Both the position numbers and the translations under genes were made by a program. A DNA stretch of 64,000 nt from Polynucleobacter sp. HIN5. GTDB lineage: Bacteria > Pseudomonadota > Gammaproteobacteria > Burkholderiales > Burkholderiaceae. The notes beneath the pieces were generated by a model, which made no database searches, was not told where the DNA came from, and saw nothing but the letters and a program-made list of their open reading frames with translations. Positions 45,708-52,310 of the stretch are shown piece by piece; the stretch's first letter is position 1; every line of letters starts with the position of its first letter. The DNA is taken from contig NZ_AP028136.1 of the NCBI RefSeq assembly GCF_030297555.1, positions 1,550,001 to 1,614,000 of the forward strand, written 5' to 3'.

Positions 45708-46043
45708 ATGGATGCTGCTGCTATTCAAAGTCTATTAACCGTCCAAAACATCACAGTTTTTGTGTTGGCTATTTTTGTTGGCTACCACGTGGTGTGGAAT
45801 GTCACACCTGCTTTGCATACCCCGCTGATGTCGGTCACGAATGCCATTTCAGGGATCATCATTGTTGGCGCGATGTTGCAAACGGAAGTCATCAATGGCG
45901 ATGAAATTACTCTAACCAGTGTGATTGGAGCGTTAGCTATTTTCCTAGCGTCTATCAATATCTTTGGTGGTTTTATGGTCACTCGGCGAATGCTTGAGAT
46001 GTTCAAGAAAAAAGCTCCGAAAAACGAATCGGCTGGTCACTAA
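45708..46043 (+). CDS. pntAB: NAD(P) transhydrogenase subunit alpha, membrane part 2
   Basis: A 111-residue protein with three to four hydrophobic helices ([17 protein letters not shown], then [20 protein letters not shown], then [17 protein letters not shown]). [12 protein letters not shown] is the family signature. It supplies the membrane half missing from PntAA. It lies 18 bases after pntAA and 15 bases before pntB, so the three are one operon. Confidence 0.94.
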   Translation: MDAAAIQSLLTVQNITVFVLAIFVGYHVVWNVTPALHTPLMSVTNAISGIIIVGAMLQTEVINGDEITLTSVIGALAIFLASINIFGGFMVTRRMLEMFKKKAPKNESAGH

Positions 46044-46057
46044 TAAGAGAGCACATC

Positions 46058-47422
46058 ATGTCAAACTTCACAGCCATTTCTTATCTTATTTCGTCCGTGC
46101 TATTTATTTTGGCACTCAAAGGACTCTCGTCCCCAACCACCTCGCGTCAAGGCAATGTCTATGGAATGGTTGGGATGGCACTTGCGGTTGTTACCACCTT
46201 CTTAATTCCAAGCTTTAAGCCGGTTTATTGGTTAATTGGGGGAGCAATCATCGCGGGCGCCATCATTGGCTCGATTGCAGCACAACGCGTGCAAATGACC
46301 AAGATGCCTGAGCTTGTCGCTTTAATGCACTCCTTTGTAGGTTTATCAGCGGTATTGATTGCGATTGCTGCAGTCTTTAATCCTGCCCAAACCCATAGTG
46401 GTGCTCAAAAAATTGAGTTGTTTATTGGTGCATTCATTGGAGCAATTACCTTTACAGCGTCCATCATTGCATTTGGAAAACTCTCCGGCAAGGTCAGCGG
46501 TAAACCAGTGAGCTTTTCAGGGCAGCATTTGCTCAACTTGATCATGGCGATCTTGATGGTCGCTGCTGGCGTTGCATACTTCCTCACCGATAGTCACGCT
46601 GCATTCTTGATCATGTGTGCAATTGCTCTGGTACTCGGTATCACCTTGATTATTCCGATTGGTGGCGCCGATATGCCGGTGGTGGTATCCATGCTCAACA
46701 GCTATTCTGGTTGGGCGGCAGCTGGTATTGGCTTTACCCTCAACAACCCTGTGTTAATCATTGCGGGTGCTTGCGTTGGCTCCTCCGGTGCAATTCTGTC
46801 TTACATCATGTGTAAGGCCATGAATCGCTCAATTACTGCTGTTTTACTCGGCGGTTTTGGTGCTGAAGCCGCTGCTGGGGGTGATGATGGTGGCCCCAAG
46901 AACTACAAAACGGGTTCCGCAGAGGATGCTGCATTCTTGATGACCAATGCCGATACGGTGATCATTGTTCCAGGGTATGGTCTGGCGGTAGCGCGTGCGC
47001 AACATGCGCTTAAAGAGCTCACCGAGAAGTTAATTCATCATGGTGTAACGGTTAAGTACGCGATCCACCCTGTTGCCGGTCGTATGCCAGGCCACATGAA
47101 CGTACTATTAGCCGAGGCCGAAGTTCCTTACGATCAAGTTTTTGAGATGGAAGACATTAACAGCGACTTTGGACAAGCTGACGTGGTTCTCGTTTTGGGT
47201 GCCAATGACGTAGTAAATCCCGCAGCACGCACGCCCGGTAGCCCGATCTTCGGTATGCCCATTTTGGAAGCGTTCAAAGCCAAAACCATCATCGTCAACA
47301 AGCGCTCGATGGCAGCTGGCTACGCCGGCCTCGACAACGAACTCTTCTATATGGACAAAACCATGATGGTCTTTGGTGATGCCAAGAAGGTCGTGGAGGA
47401 CATGGTCAAAGCGGTGGATTAA
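46058..47422 (+). CDS. pntB: NAD(P) transhydrogenase subunit beta
   Basis: PntB holds the rest of the proton channel and the NADP(H)-binding domain III. The 454-residue protein has about nine membrane helices up to residue 265 and then the domain III motifs VIIVPGYGLAVARAQHA, YAIHPVAGRMPGHMNVLLAE and VLVLGANDVVNPAA. The reading frame is complete and normal in length. However, its last ~90 bases are one copy of the integration repeat, and the stop is TAA where the displaced original copy (55417-55506) has TGA. The distal end of the gene was therefore supplied by the integrated element, and its original terminator is now about 8 kb away. Confidence 0.95.
   Translation: MSNFTAISYLISSVLFILALKGLSSPTTSRQGNVYGMVGMALAVVTTFLIPSFKPVYWLIGGAIIAGAIIGSIAAQRVQMTKMPELVALMHSFVGLSAVLIAIAAVFNPAQTHSGAQKIELFIGAFIGAITFTASIIAFGKLSGKVSGKPVSFSGQHLLNLIMAILMVAAGVAYFLTDSHAAFLIMCAIALVLGITLIIPIGGADMPVVVSMLNSYSGWAAAGIGFTLNNPVLIIAGACVGSSGAILSYIMCKAMNRSITAVLLGGFGAEAAAGGDDGGPKNYKTGSAEDAAFLMTNADTVIIVPGYGLAVARAQHALKELTEKLIHHGVTVKYAIHPVAGRMPGHMNVLLAEAEVPYDQVFEMEDINSDFGQADVVLVLGANDVVNPAARTPGSPIFGMPILEAFKAKTIIVNKRSMAAGYAGLDNELFYMDKTMMVFGDAKKVVEDMVKAVD
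47333..47422 (+). repeat. Left attachment repeat (attL), the end of pntB
   Basis: This copy encodes the last 29 residues of PntB plus stop. It matches 55417-55506 at 83 of 90 positions by my count. The longest identical runs are 17 bases (47333-47349) and 32 bases (47351-47382), and strand exchange probably happened in one of them. All six codon differences are synonymous (Tyr, Ala, Val, Val, Asp, Lys), and the seventh changes the stop from TGA to TAA. Confidence 0.93.
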
Positions 47423-47471
47423 GACAGCTAGACCAATAGTTATAAGGCTGTAAGGGAGATTTAAAAGGGCT

Positions 47472-47488
47472 TGTCCAATTCCTGTCCA
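47472..47488 (+). promoter_or_regulatory. Integrase arm-type sites, left end
   Basis: Two direct copies of TGTCCA start at 47472 and 47483, exactly 11 bases apart (one helical turn). They lie between the pntB stop and the integrase start codon. The same motif and spacing recur at the right end. Binding by integrase is inferred; the position, 15 bases before the ATG, would also let integrase repress its own gene. Confidence 0.65.
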
Positions 47489-47502
47489 ACTGGAGAGGAA
47501 AA

Positions 47503-48498
47503 ATGGCATCGATTCGTAACCGTAACGGTAAATGGCAAGCCCGAATCACCCGCAAAGGACAACAAGCAGTCGCTAAGTCCTTCTCAAATAAACAAGATGC
47601 AGAAAAATGGGCAAGGCAGCTCGAATCCGAAATGGATAAGGGTTGCTATACCAATTTAGTTTTGGCTGAGCGTACCCTGTTTAGCGAAGTCATCGAACGA
47701 TACATCCAAGAGGTAACTCTCAAAACTCGCAGCATGCGAGAGGATACATATCGCCTAAAAGCTCTGGCAAGGCATCCAATTGCCAAACAATCGATGGCAA
47801 ATCTAACGCCGATGAAAGTAGCGGAATATCGAGATGAACGACTAAAGATAGTCTGTAATGGTACGGTTATTCGGGAGCTGAGTTACTTCTCTTCCATCAT
47901 TAATCACGCCAGAAGGGAATGGGGCATCAATATTAATAATCCTATCCCGCTAGTAAAAAAGCCGCCCAGCACCAAGGGAAGAAGTCGCATCCTAACGAAT
48001 GAAGAGCTAAGCAGGCTATATGAAGCCCTGAAACCGAGAGTTAAAAATGCAAATCACTGGATTCTCCCAATAGTTAAATTAGCCCTTGCTACTGCGATGA
48101 GGCGTGGGGAACTATTGGCTTTGAAATGGACTGATATTGACCTCAATAAGAAAACTGCATATGTCCCTATAACAAAGAATGGTGATAGCAGAACTGTCCC
48201 GCTGTCTTCCGAAGCAGTTGAAATATTAAAAGATCTCCCAAGAAATATTAATGGGAAAGTCTTTCAAATTACTAACTGCACCCTCTCAGCAGCGATTGAA
48301 AGAGCAAGAACTAAAGCAAATATTAATGACTTTCATTTTCACGACTTACGCCATATGGCAATAACCAGTCTTGCCGAGAAACTACCTAACTTAATTGAGC
48401 TGTCTTCAGTAACGGGTCATCGAAGCCTTGCGATGCTTAAACGCTATTACCATCCAAGAGCTGAGGATATTGCAAGAAAGTTAGATAAGATTGCCTAA
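47503..48498 (+). CDS. Tyrosine site-specific integrase
   Basis: The 331-residue recombinase has an N-terminal arm-binding domain (ASIRNRNGKWQARITRKGQ, like the AP2-type integrase domain), a core-binding SAM-like domain around residues 60-150, and the catalytic domain with the Arg of ATAMRRGELLALKW, the HDLRHMAITSLAE box, the second His in TGHRSLAMLKRYYHP, and the Tyr nucleophile in the same motif. All R-H-R-H-Y elements appear present, so it should be active. It lies directly next to attL and reads inward. A GGAGAGG Shine-Dalgarno precedes it. No promoter was recognised in the 80 bases after pntB, so read-through from pntB may express it. Confidence 0.93.
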   Translation: MASIRNRNGKWQARITRKGQQAVAKSFSNKQDAEKWARQLESEMDKGCYTNLVLAERTLFSEVIERYIQEVTLKTRSMREDTYRLKALARHPIAKQSMANLTPMKVAEYRDERLKIVCNGTVIRELSYFSSIINHARREWGININNPIPLVKKPPSTKGRSRILTNEELSRLYEALKPRVKNANHWILPIVKLALATAMRRGELLALKWTDIDLNKKTAYVPITKNGDSRTVPLSSEAVEILKDLPRNINGKVFQITNCTLSAAIERARTKANINDFHFHDLRHMAITSLAEKLPNLIELSSVTGHRSLAMLKRYYHPRAEDIARKLDKIA

Positions 48499-48503
48499 AT
48501 GAA

Positions 48504-48707
48504 ATGATTACCGTAAAGCATAACTCAGAAATCCACAAGTTTGAAACCCTCGATCAAGCCATGTCTTGGGCGAAAGAATTGGGTGAATTTGTCAGAATTG
48601 AGTTTGATGGAATGGAGGCTGTCGGGAAATTTGGTGCAGATGGCATTCTAGACGGCAAGTTTCCAAATGGTGAAACCTATACATGGAAGAAGCGTAGAAG
48701 GCGGTAG
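48504..48707 (+). CDS. Small hypothetical protein following integrase
   Basis: 67 residues, five bases after the integrase stop, so probably co-transcribed. The sequence begins MITVKHNSEIHKFETLDQAM and ends in a basic tail KKRRRR. A central beta-rich stretch (VRIEFDGMEAVGKFGADGI) suggests a small folded domain. It does not look like a known excisionase, although its position and basic end would allow a DNA-binding or directionality role; that is speculation. Confidence 0.6.
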   Translation: MITVKHNSEIHKFETLDQAMSWAKELGEFVRIEFDGMEAVGKFGADGILDGKFPNGETYTWKKRRRR

Positions 48708-48773
48708 CTTAGCTAATCGCCCTCAACAGTGCTAATCTAGACCATCAACAATAACTAAGTAAAGGATAAATTC

Positions 48774-48881
48774 ATGGAAATTACTAACGTAACGCTTGGA
48801 CTCATATTCTCAGGCGTCGGAATAGCTACATTACTGATCATCATTTTTGGCAGCCGTGGATCAAACGACAAGGATCATTAA
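48774..48881 (+). CDS. 35-residue membrane peptide
   Basis: A short frame with a good Shine-Dalgarno (AAAGGA, seven bases before ATG). It encodes one hydrophobic helix (VTLGLIFSGVGIATLLIIIF) and a polar end GSRGSNDKDH. This is the layout of many single-span micropeptides, but no family is recognised. It is followed five bases later by the next frame. Confidence 0.5.
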   Translation: MEITNVTLGLIFSGVGIATLLIIIFGSRGSNDKDH

Positions 48882-48886
48882 GCTCT

Positions 48887-49063
48887 ATGAGTGATGTTGA
48901 AATTCTTGGAAGACCTCTTTATCGCCCTGTTAAACATAAGCTAAAGGATGATCAAAAGCATTTAGATCAACTCCAATCCAGAGAATCAAAGAAAACTCTA
49001 CTTGACTCCGAAATTGAGTATGTAAGAGACGAAAAGGACTGGTGGTGGTGCGAGGATGTATGA
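48887..49063 (+). CDS. Small hypothetical protein, first of an overlapping pair
   Basis: 58 residues, highly charged (KLKDDQKHLDQLQSRESKK) with an unusual DWWWCEDV end. Its stop overlaps the start of the next frame as ATGA, so the two are probably translated in a fixed ratio. No clear Shine-Dalgarno precedes it. No family recognised. Confidence 0.5.
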   Translation: MSDVEILGRPLYRPVKHKLKDDQKHLDQLQSRESKKTLLDSEIEYVRDEKDWWWCEDV

Positions 49064-49239
49064 GGGAGTTGCAGAAGAAAACCAAGATTCCTAAAAAGAC
49101 CTTGACTGAGCTGCTAAGTGACCAATCAGTGATTACTGGTCGTGAAGTAGTGCAACGCATCAAAGATAAAGAGAGGCTAAGCAAGCAGTTTAAAGAGGCA
49201 GTTGAATTTGAGTTAAGGAACAGTCGGGGCAGGAAATAA
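49060..49239 (+). CDS. Small basic protein, second of an overlapping pair
   Basis: 59 residues starting MRELQKKTKIPKKTLTELLS, rich in Lys and Arg and mostly helical, with a short HTH-like KIPKKTLTELLSDQSVITGREVV. It may bind DNA, but the evidence is slight. The ATG overlaps the previous stop. A longer frame with a start at 49042 exists, but the coupled start is more natural. A TTGACA box for the next gene begins five bases after its stop. Confidence 0.5.
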   Translation: MRELQKKTKIPKKTLTELLSDQSVITGREVVQRIKDKERLSKQFKEAVEFELRNSRGRK

Positions 49240-49298
49240 AGTATTGACATTGCTGTTCTAAATCTGTTACACAGGGATTTTTACTGTACAAAAGACCT

Positions 49299-49688
49299 AT
49301 GAAGGACTATTACTCAATTTTAGGAGTTAGTAAAGAAGCTGATGAGGTCGTAATTCGTGCTGCATATAAGGCTTTGGCTCAGAAATATCATCCCGACAAG
49401 GCATCTCCTGAATTAAAAGCCAAATATACGGAATTAATGAAAGAAATTAATGAGGCTTACTCAATTTTAGGTAGCTCAATCAAAAAAGATGAAAACTATT
49501 TCGAACCAAAAAAGTATGAGAATTATGAATTTGAGAAAGAAAAGGCCACAAAAGAACACGGTCATACACATCAATACTCAAGCCAGCGCAAAAAAGAACT
49601 TCCAGATTGGGTAATTAACCTCATCTTGTTTTCTGTGTCCATATTTTGTTATTACTTAATCTTTAAATTCATCATACTTAAAGACTGA
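49299..49688 (+). CDS. Membrane-anchored J-domain protein
   Basis: 129 residues. The N-terminal 60 residues are a clear J domain (YYSILGVSKEADEVVIRAAY, the essential KYHPDKAS loop, and EINEAYSILGS), which stimulates the ATPase of an Hsp70. The middle is charged, without the Gly/Phe linker or zinc repeats of DnaJ. The C-terminus has one hydrophobic helix (WVINLILFSVSIFCYYLIF). It would tether host DnaK at the inner membrane. A TTGACA box at 49244 may be the -35 element, but the -10 is unclear. J proteins of this small tail-anchored kind occur on mobile DNA; the target is unknown. Confidence 0.8.
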   Translation: MKDYYSILGVSKEADEVVIRAAYKALAQKYHPDKASPELKAKYTELMKEINEAYSILGSSIKKDENYFEPKKYENYEFEKEKATKEHGHTHQYSSQRKKELPDWVINLILFSVSIFCYYLIFKFIILKD

Positions 49689-49693
49689 GGCTA

Positions 49694-49723
49694 TTGACTT
49701 TCCATATTTAAATTTGCTATAGG
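49694..49723 (+). promoter_or_regulatory. Likely sigma-70 promoter
   Basis: TTGACT (49694-49699), an 18-base spacer, and TATAGG (49718-49723) preceded by TGC, an extended -10. The start codon of the next gene is at 49745. The short leader can form a hairpin, TGAACC (49724-49729) with GGTTCA (49738-49743), that pairs part of the AGGAGG Shine-Dalgarno. Confidence 0.55.
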
Positions 49724-49744
49724 TGAACCTAACAGGAGGTTCAT

Positions 49745-50092
49745 ATGTCCGATATACCCAGTCAGTTTGCAATAAATCCAGATAAATCAAATGGTTGCTA
49801 TTCATTCCCCAAGCCTGAGCCTTTAGACCCAATAACGGCTTCCCTTAAAGAATCAGCGTTTTTCCCTGATATTCAAGCCTATGTGACTTTAGACGCAAGA
49901 GTTCGCAAAAGCGGTGACTTCTGGGTTGATATGGGAACTATGTTCGGGTCTAGAAACTCGGGAATGGATATATCAATCGGCAAATATTCAAACATCAACG
50001 AAACGCTTGATTACCTTAGGAAACTCCAAAAAGTAACGGATGATTTGATACGCTTTATTGTCTATAACAACCTTAGGAAATCAGAAGATTAA
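49745..50092 (+). CDS. Hypothetical protein
   Basis: 115 residues, preceded by a strong AGGAGG five bases before the ATG and its own candidate promoter. It is soluble, with a Pro-rich start (FPKPEPLDPITASLKES), a middle with DFWVDMGTMFGSRNSGMDIS and a helical end. No signal peptide or known motif is visible. The strong translation signals suggest it is well expressed; function unknown. Confidence 0.6.
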   Translation: MSDIPSQFAINPDKSNGCYSFPKPEPLDPITASLKESAFFPDIQAYVTLDARVRKSGDFWVDMGTMFGSRNSGMDISIGKYSNINETLDYLRKLQKVTDDLIRFIVYNNLRKSED

Positions 50093-50115
50093 TCAACATA
50101 CTTTAGGAGTGCAGC

Positions 50116-50427
50116 ATGCGTTCAATTCTGCTCAGCTTTCTTATTCTCGGATCAGCCAACCTATTAGCACAGGGATATCCATCATCGAATTTCAATGATT
50201 CACCACTTAATTTCAATAACTCACCGTTGAATTTCGATAATTCTCCGTTGAATTTCAAGAACTCTCCATTGAACTTTGATAATTCCCCGTTGAATTTCAA
50301 CTCGAACAATGGGATTTATGACAATCGAGGAAACCGAATCGGATATGAGACTACCTCTCCCAGCGGGGTAACGAACTTCTTTGACAACAGCGGCAATAGG
50401 ACGGGGTATTCGCCATCAAGAAGATAG
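50116..50427 (+). CDS. Secreted heptapeptide-repeat protein
   Basis: 103 residues. A signal peptide (MRSILLSFLILGSANLLAQG) is followed by five perfectly spaced heptads of the form F-x-(N/D)-S-P-L-N (residues 26-60). Two copies of a second motif, YDNRGNRIGY and FDNSGNRTGY, come at the end. The mature protein is probably periplasmic or external. A clear Shine-Dalgarno (TTAGGAG) precedes it. Similar SPLNF-repeat secreted proteins occur in other betaproteobacteria, but I know of no function. Repeat number is likely to vary between strains because the coding units are 21-base tandem repeats. Confidence 0.7.
   Translation: MRSILLSFLILGSANLLAQGYPSSNFNDSPLNFNNSPLNFDNSPLNFKNSPLNFDNSPLNFNSNNGIYDNRGNRIGYETTSPSGVTNFFDNSGNRTGYSPSRR
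50191..50295 (+). repeat. Five 21-base tandem repeats
   Basis: Units start at 50191, 50212, 50233, 50254 and 50275, each coding one heptad. The protein units differ only at positions 2 and 3. DNA differences are mostly at third positions, so the protein repeat is under selection. Confidence 0.85.
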
Positions 50428-50560
50428 ATTAGTAAATATCTTAAAAGCTATTGGCTTAATTGAAATCTTCTAATAGCTAAATTAGTCATATAAGCTCGTT
50501 CAAAATACTAACTACCGCTTTGTCTACTGTTGTAAAAAGATAACTCATTGCATGAATAAC

Positions 50561-50589
50561 TTGACAAAGTTGAAGATGCCTAATAAATT
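50561..50589 (+). promoter_or_regulatory. Promoter for structured leader and HTH-HNH operon
   Basis: A perfect TTGACA -35 box (50561-50566), a 17-base spacer and TAAATT (50584-50589) as a fair -10 box. Transcription would begin near 50596, exactly where the first leader hairpin starts. The preceding 130 bases (50428-50560), after the repeat-protein gene, hold no gene that I can see. Confidence 0.6.
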
Positions 50590-50595
50590 ATTAAT

Positions 50596-50756
50596 GTGCT
50601 AGAAACTGGCACACACCTGCTGCTACAGGTTGAGGTTATGCAATGCCCTTAAGGGCAACCAACATAGGCGAACACATCAGGGTAATGACCTGACTACAGA
50701 TTCCTAGCGTAGGCCGTTCATAGTTTTCTTTGTGAACCCATTACGACCTAGGAATC
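50596..50756 (+). ncRNA. Unidentified structured leader RNA with five hairpins
   Basis: Successive stems are visible. GTGCTA / TGGCAC lies at 50596-50612 (loop GAAAC). ACCTG / CAGGT lies at 50615-50630. TGCCCTTAAGGGCA is a 14-base palindrome at 50644-50657. TCAGG / CCTGA lies at 50677-50693. A long bulged hairpin with outer arms GATTCCTAG (50699-50707) and CTAGGAATC (50748-50756) also has inner pairs CGTA/TACG, GG/CC and GTTCA/TGAAC. The last stem ends three bases before the ATG of the next gene and buries its only AGGA. I could not match it to a riboswitch, group I or II intron core, or hammerhead. It may be an autoregulatory leader or a free small RNA. Confidence 0.55.
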
Positions 50757-50759
50757 CAA

Positions 50760-51314
50760 ATGACTAATAATCATCCTTATCTATACATCTGTAAGCCATC
50801 ACCCTCTTTCGCATTTTTACATCTTATCGACCTTAGTAAACCTCGAATTAAGAATATTGTTGAAATAATCGATGATGTTCAATACTTTGACGCAATTGGA
50901 ATTCAGAGCAATTACAAGAATCCATTTAAAGCTAATTTCATACGAAATGCTGAAAACAGCTCTGACAGCCTTAGCTCCGGGGCAATCAAATCCCATGATC
51001 GCCCAATTAGATTCTCAAACAAAGAACTTTTGGAATTCTTAGAGCCTAGAAAAGGTAGAGGAAAAGACAATAGACCGAGGAAAATCCACCAAAACAGTCT
51101 GAATAACTTAAAAAAGAATCCTGATTGGACATGCGAATCAAGACCATCCAAACCCAAGAAGATTTCTGATGAATTAGTTGATGAAGCAATTCAATTGAAA
51201 TCTCAAGGCATGTCTTGGAGAAAGATTGGCGACAGATTGCAGCTGAACTTCCAGTCTGTTAGAACTGCGATCAATAGAAGAAATAGCGAATCCGGTATCG
51301 GGAGTCAACAATGA
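50760..51314 (+). CDS. HTH-domain protein upstream of HNH endonuclease
   Basis: 184 residues. The C-terminal 45 residues form a resolvase-like helix-turn-helix (ELVDEAIQLKSQGMSWRKIG followed by DRLQLNFQSVRTAINRR). The N-terminal 100 residues are unrecognised, and the middle is basic (KGRGKDNRPRKIHQ). It probably binds DNA or RNA. The only Shine-Dalgarno-like sequence lies inside the leader hairpin, so translation may be controlled. The stop overlaps the start of the HNH gene (ATGA), so the two are coupled. Confidence 0.7.
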   Translation: MTNNHPYLYICKPSPSFAFLHLIDLSKPRIKNIVEIIDDVQYFDAIGIQSNYKNPFKANFIRNAENSSDSLSSGAIKSHDRPIRFSNKELLEFLEPRKGRGKDNRPRKIHQNSLNNLKKNPDWTCESRPSKPKKISDELVDEAIQLKSQGMSWRKIGDRLQLNFQSVRTAINRRNSESGIGSQQ

Positions 51315-51745
51315 GAGCGCAAATTAAGGAGCTAAATACTCGCATTAATTCCAAACTAATATGCTTTGATGGCTCCGACATACTAGTGATGGAGCATCCA
51401 ATATATCAAGGCTATTATTGCGATCCTCATGGCGAAATATATTCATCCAAGAGACGAATATTTAAGAAGCTAAAACAGTGTAAGCAAAAGTCAGGTTATA
51501 TGAAAACTACGCTTACAGTTAACGGGAAATTAATCTCATGTTGGAGTCACATTTTAATTGCCGACACTTGGCTCGAACCATCAGATTCTGATAGGTATGG
51601 AAATGCCCGTAATCAAGTGAATCATATTAATGGGATTAAATCTGATAATCGGATTTGTAATCTTGAGCGAAACAGCGCAAAAGAGAATGCACTTCATCAC
51701 AAGAATATTGCTCCTCTTTTTTCAAAACTTAGGAAAAGCAAATAG
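51311..51745 (+). CDS. HNH homing-type endonuclease
   Basis: 144 residues. It has an N-terminal NUMOD4-like region (YQGYYCDPHGEIYSSKRR) and an HNH_3-type nuclease motif with the His of CWSHILIADTWL, VNHINGIKSDNRICNLE, and the following NSAKENALHH. This is the layout of phage homing endonucleases. No intron or split gene is visible around it, so it is a free-standing nuclease, coupled by ATGA to the HTH gene. Its target could be the leader hairpin or a site in a competing element; both are guesses. Confidence 0.82.
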   Translation: MRAQIKELNTRINSKLICFDGSDILVMEHPIYQGYYCDPHGEIYSSKRRIFKKLKQCKQKSGYMKTTLTVNGKLISCWSHILIADTWLEPSDSDRYGNARNQVNHINGIKSDNRICNLERNSAKENALHHKNIAPLFSKLRKSK

Positions 51746-51842
51746 GGAAATCTGGGGATGAGTCTTTTCCCCGGAATTTCTTTAGAAAGTCAGGCAAAAA
51801 ACACACCTAAAAACGACTAATTAAGGGGTAAGTATGCAAAGG

Positions 51843-51860
51843 TATGTTCATGTCGAATTG
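51843..51860 (+). repeat. 18-base direct repeat, copy 1
   Basis: TATGTTCATGTCGAATTG is repeated exactly at 52286-52303. This copy continues into TTAATTTCGACAATT, forming an imperfect inverted repeat around it (GTCGAATT with AATTTCGAC). Confidence 0.8.
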
Positions 51861-52035
51861 TGTTTAATTTCGACAATTACCGATGTATGTGACGACAAAG
51901 CACCCTAATGTAAATTAAAGCTACCCTCCCCTATATAGACTATATAGTCTATGAAGATGCTTTTAACTAAGTAGTAATAATTTATATAGAAATCATTCCT
52001 ATATAGACATATACATAGAGATATAACTTAGTATT

Positions 52036-52080
52036 AACTATAAAGACGACATAAACATCAACTATGTTGTCTTTATAGTT
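52036..52080. repeat. 16-base inverted repeat with a third copy nearby
   Basis: Arms AACTATAAAGACGACA (52036-52051) and TGTTGTCTTTATAGTT (52065-52080) are separated by 13 bases and pair with one G-T. A further direct copy of TGTTGTCTTTATAGT lies at 52161-52175. Three copies in 140 bases suggest a protein binding site or iteron-like element. Confidence 0.75.
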
Positions 52081-52285
52081 TTATTCAATGTATAAATAAT
52101 AAGAATAATTACTACTTAGATAACTTAGCCTATAAAGGCTACATAAAACTATAAGATTGATGTTGTCTTTATAGTAGTTGCAAAACTAAGTTTTTACAGC
52201 AAGAGACAAATGTGATGAATTGTCGATAAAAATCAGGCTAAAAACATAGGCATATTTAAGGAGTTAATACCTCAGCATCATCTGC

Positions 52286-52303
52286 TATGTTCATGTCGAA
52301 TTG
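52286..52303 (+). repeat. 18-base direct repeat, copy 2
   Basis: Exact copy of 51843-51860. The preceding ~60 bases resemble those before copy 1 (TCAGGC, A-rich run, TTAAGG). It lies directly next to the stop codon of the minus-strand HNH restriction gene. Confidence 0.8.
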
Positions 52304-52310
52304 CTATTTT

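Larger units (their letters stand above)
51746..52310. other. Gene-free AT-rich segment dense in repeats
   Basis: 565 bases lie between two convergent genes, so no promoter for either is needed here. Imperfect direct repeats of about 75 bases bound it (TCAGGC followed by A-rich sequence and AATTAAGG or TTTAAGG), ending in a perfect 18-base repeat. The interior holds a 14-base palindrome AGACTATATAGTCT (51937-51950), a 16-base inverted repeat (52036-52080), a hairpin AGCC/GGCT (52128-52141), and further copies of CTATATAGAC. No convincing gene was found. It could be a replication origin, an untranslated RNA gene, or a recombination site. Confidence 0.6.

Noticed and set aside
50191..50295. Possible CRISPR array
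   Set aside because: Units are tandem without unique spacers and encode protein heptads in frame.
50103..50309. Minus-strand open frame with F-N-G-E-L-K repeats opposite the heptapeptide gene
   Set aside because: It is a by-product of the 21-base repeats, which keep all frames open; it has no signal peptide or ribosome site, while the plus-strand frame has both.
50596..50756. Hammerhead ribozyme or group I intron core in the leader
   Set aside because: The CUGAUGA/GAAA core is absent on both strands, conserved intron P/Q/R/S elements could not be lined up, and no split exon is present.
51834..51908. 24-codon open frame at the left of the repeat segment
   Set aside because: Short, without a membrane or domain pattern; the second copy of the local repeat does not keep the frame.
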